A stretch of 64,000 nucleotides of DNA. It comes from Synechococcus sp. LA31 (GTDB lineage: Bacteria > Cyanobacteriota > Cyanobacteriia > PCC-6307 > Cyanobiaceae). The notes beneath the pieces were generated by a model. It made no database searches and had not been told where the DNA came from. It saw only the letters and a list, made by a program, of their open reading frames with translations. Below, in pieces: positions 63,571-64,000 of the stretch. Position numbers and translations under genes: made by a program. Each line of letters opens with the position of its first letter. Position 1 is the first letter of the stretch. The stretch lies in NCBI RefSeq assembly GCF_018502385.1, contig NZ_CP075523.1:62001-126000 (forward strand), written 5' to 3'.

Positions 63571-63876
63571 TCAGGGTGCAGGGGTGCCTCGGGGCTTTCT
63601 CTGCTGCCAGCGCCTGATGAGCAGCAGGGCTCCACTGCCCAGCATCCAAAGGAGCCCCAGACCATTGAGCAGCACATAGACGGGTTCTGCCCAGGGGCCG
63701 AGCCACTCGCCCTCATGCACCACCATCAGCCAATGCACCTGATCGCGGCCCAGTCCACCCCAATCCTTAAGTAGCCGGTAGCTCATGCCGCTCAACACAG
63801 TGATCAGCAGCGGTGCCAGCACCACCGGAGCCACAGCGGCATGCCAACGGCGCAGGTGAACCAACGGCGAGCTCAT
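63571..63876 (-). CDS. PepSY-like small membrane protein
   Basis: A 101-residue protein with two transmembrane helices (about 14-32 and 66-86). The N-terminal L-R-R-W-H-A-A-V-A-P-V-V-L-A-P and V-L-S-G-M-S-Y-R segment resembles the first helix of PepSY-type membrane proteins. The C-terminus is basic and proline-rich. Function is unknown. Same strand as rplS, 43 bases upstream. Confidence 0.6.
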   Translation of the reverse strand: MSSPLVHLRRWHAAVAPVVLAPLLITVLSGMSYRLLKDWGGLGRDQVHWLMVVHEGEWLGPWAEPVYVLLNGLGLLWMLGSGALLLIRRWQQRKPRGTPAP

Positions 63877-63941
63877 GGCAAGGGATCGGCCGGGCTGTGG
63901 TTTCAGGTTCTAACTTGAACCAAAGGGCCCGTATCGCCGAG

Positions 63942-64000
63942 ATGAACCTGTTCGCTGAACTGCTCGCCGCTACGCAGAAGTCTCAAGGTGGAGCTGAACA
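63942..64000 (+). CDS. Partial gene at right edge
   Basis: A frame from ATG 63942 reads M-N-L-F-A-E-L-L-A-A-T-Q-K-S-Q-G-G-A and runs off the window. Too little is visible to identify it. Confidence 0.35.
   Translation, partial: MNLFAELLAATQKSQGGAE

Noticed and set aside
1-64000. CRISPR array or prophage
   Set aside because: No series of direct repeats with unique spacers and no phage structural genes were seen. The single recognised helicase has no cas neighbours.

Overview
The window is a GC-rich chromosomal segment from a unicellular picocyanobacterium of the Synechococcus/Cyanobium group. This rests on oxygenic photosynthesis genes (psbD-psbC overlapping by 17 nt, petM, ycf4, ycf39), a TrxR-Trx fusion (NTRC), a three-gene proton-translocating transhydrogenase, and a gltX / tRNA-Asp / 62-residue protein / tRNA-Trp / rplS block that I recall from marine Synechococcus and Prochlorococcus. 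Species cannot be assigned from the sequence alone.

Layout. 1-4.4 kb holds small secreted proteins, one apparently decayed gene, a perfect RNA-type hairpin between two divergent genes, and a truncated 3' copy of psbC. 4.7-9.2 kb holds an AAA ATPase and a 1040-residue classical autotransporter whose passenger half looks more AT-rich than its surroundings. 9.5-18.7 kb is core photosynthesis and housekeeping: psbC, psbD, ycf4, a cyclophilin, ilvH, a hydrolase, a Trm1-type tRNA methyltransferase, petM, ycf39, an rRNA pseudouridine synthase and an IF-1 paralogue. 18.8-32.9 kb carries NTRC, a DEAH helicase, pntA1-pntA2-pntB, a YheT-like hydrolase, dxr with a PIN/AbrB toxin-antitoxin pair, an NSS transporter and cysS.

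33.2-53.7 kb is the accessory region of greatest interest: an AraC-type regulator, a small DUF6447-like protein, and a complete type I secretion set (HlyD adaptor, ABC exporter with an N-terminal cyclic-nucleotide-like domain and degenerate C39 domain, parvulin-like isomerase). The set is followed by a 1570-residue protein with two cohesin-like modules and Ig/cadherin-like repeats. Divergent from that is a 3087-residue protein with two animal-type haem peroxidase domains, RTX calcium repeats, a cohesin-like module and a C-terminal dockerin-like EF-hand pair. My reading is that this locus exports a cell-surface peroxidase complex held together by cohesin-dockerin-like contacts. An IS481 element with intact inverted repeats and a 6-bp target duplication borders it.

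54.8-64 kb returns to housekeeping: polA, a HEPN/MNT pair, a DUF1643 protein, a Na+/H+ antiporter, gltX, two tRNAs, the 62-residue protein and rplS. A 38-bp palindrome built around GGATATCC-NN-GGATATCC occurs four times across the window. Two copies are intergenic, one lies inside polA and one inside an antitoxin gene.
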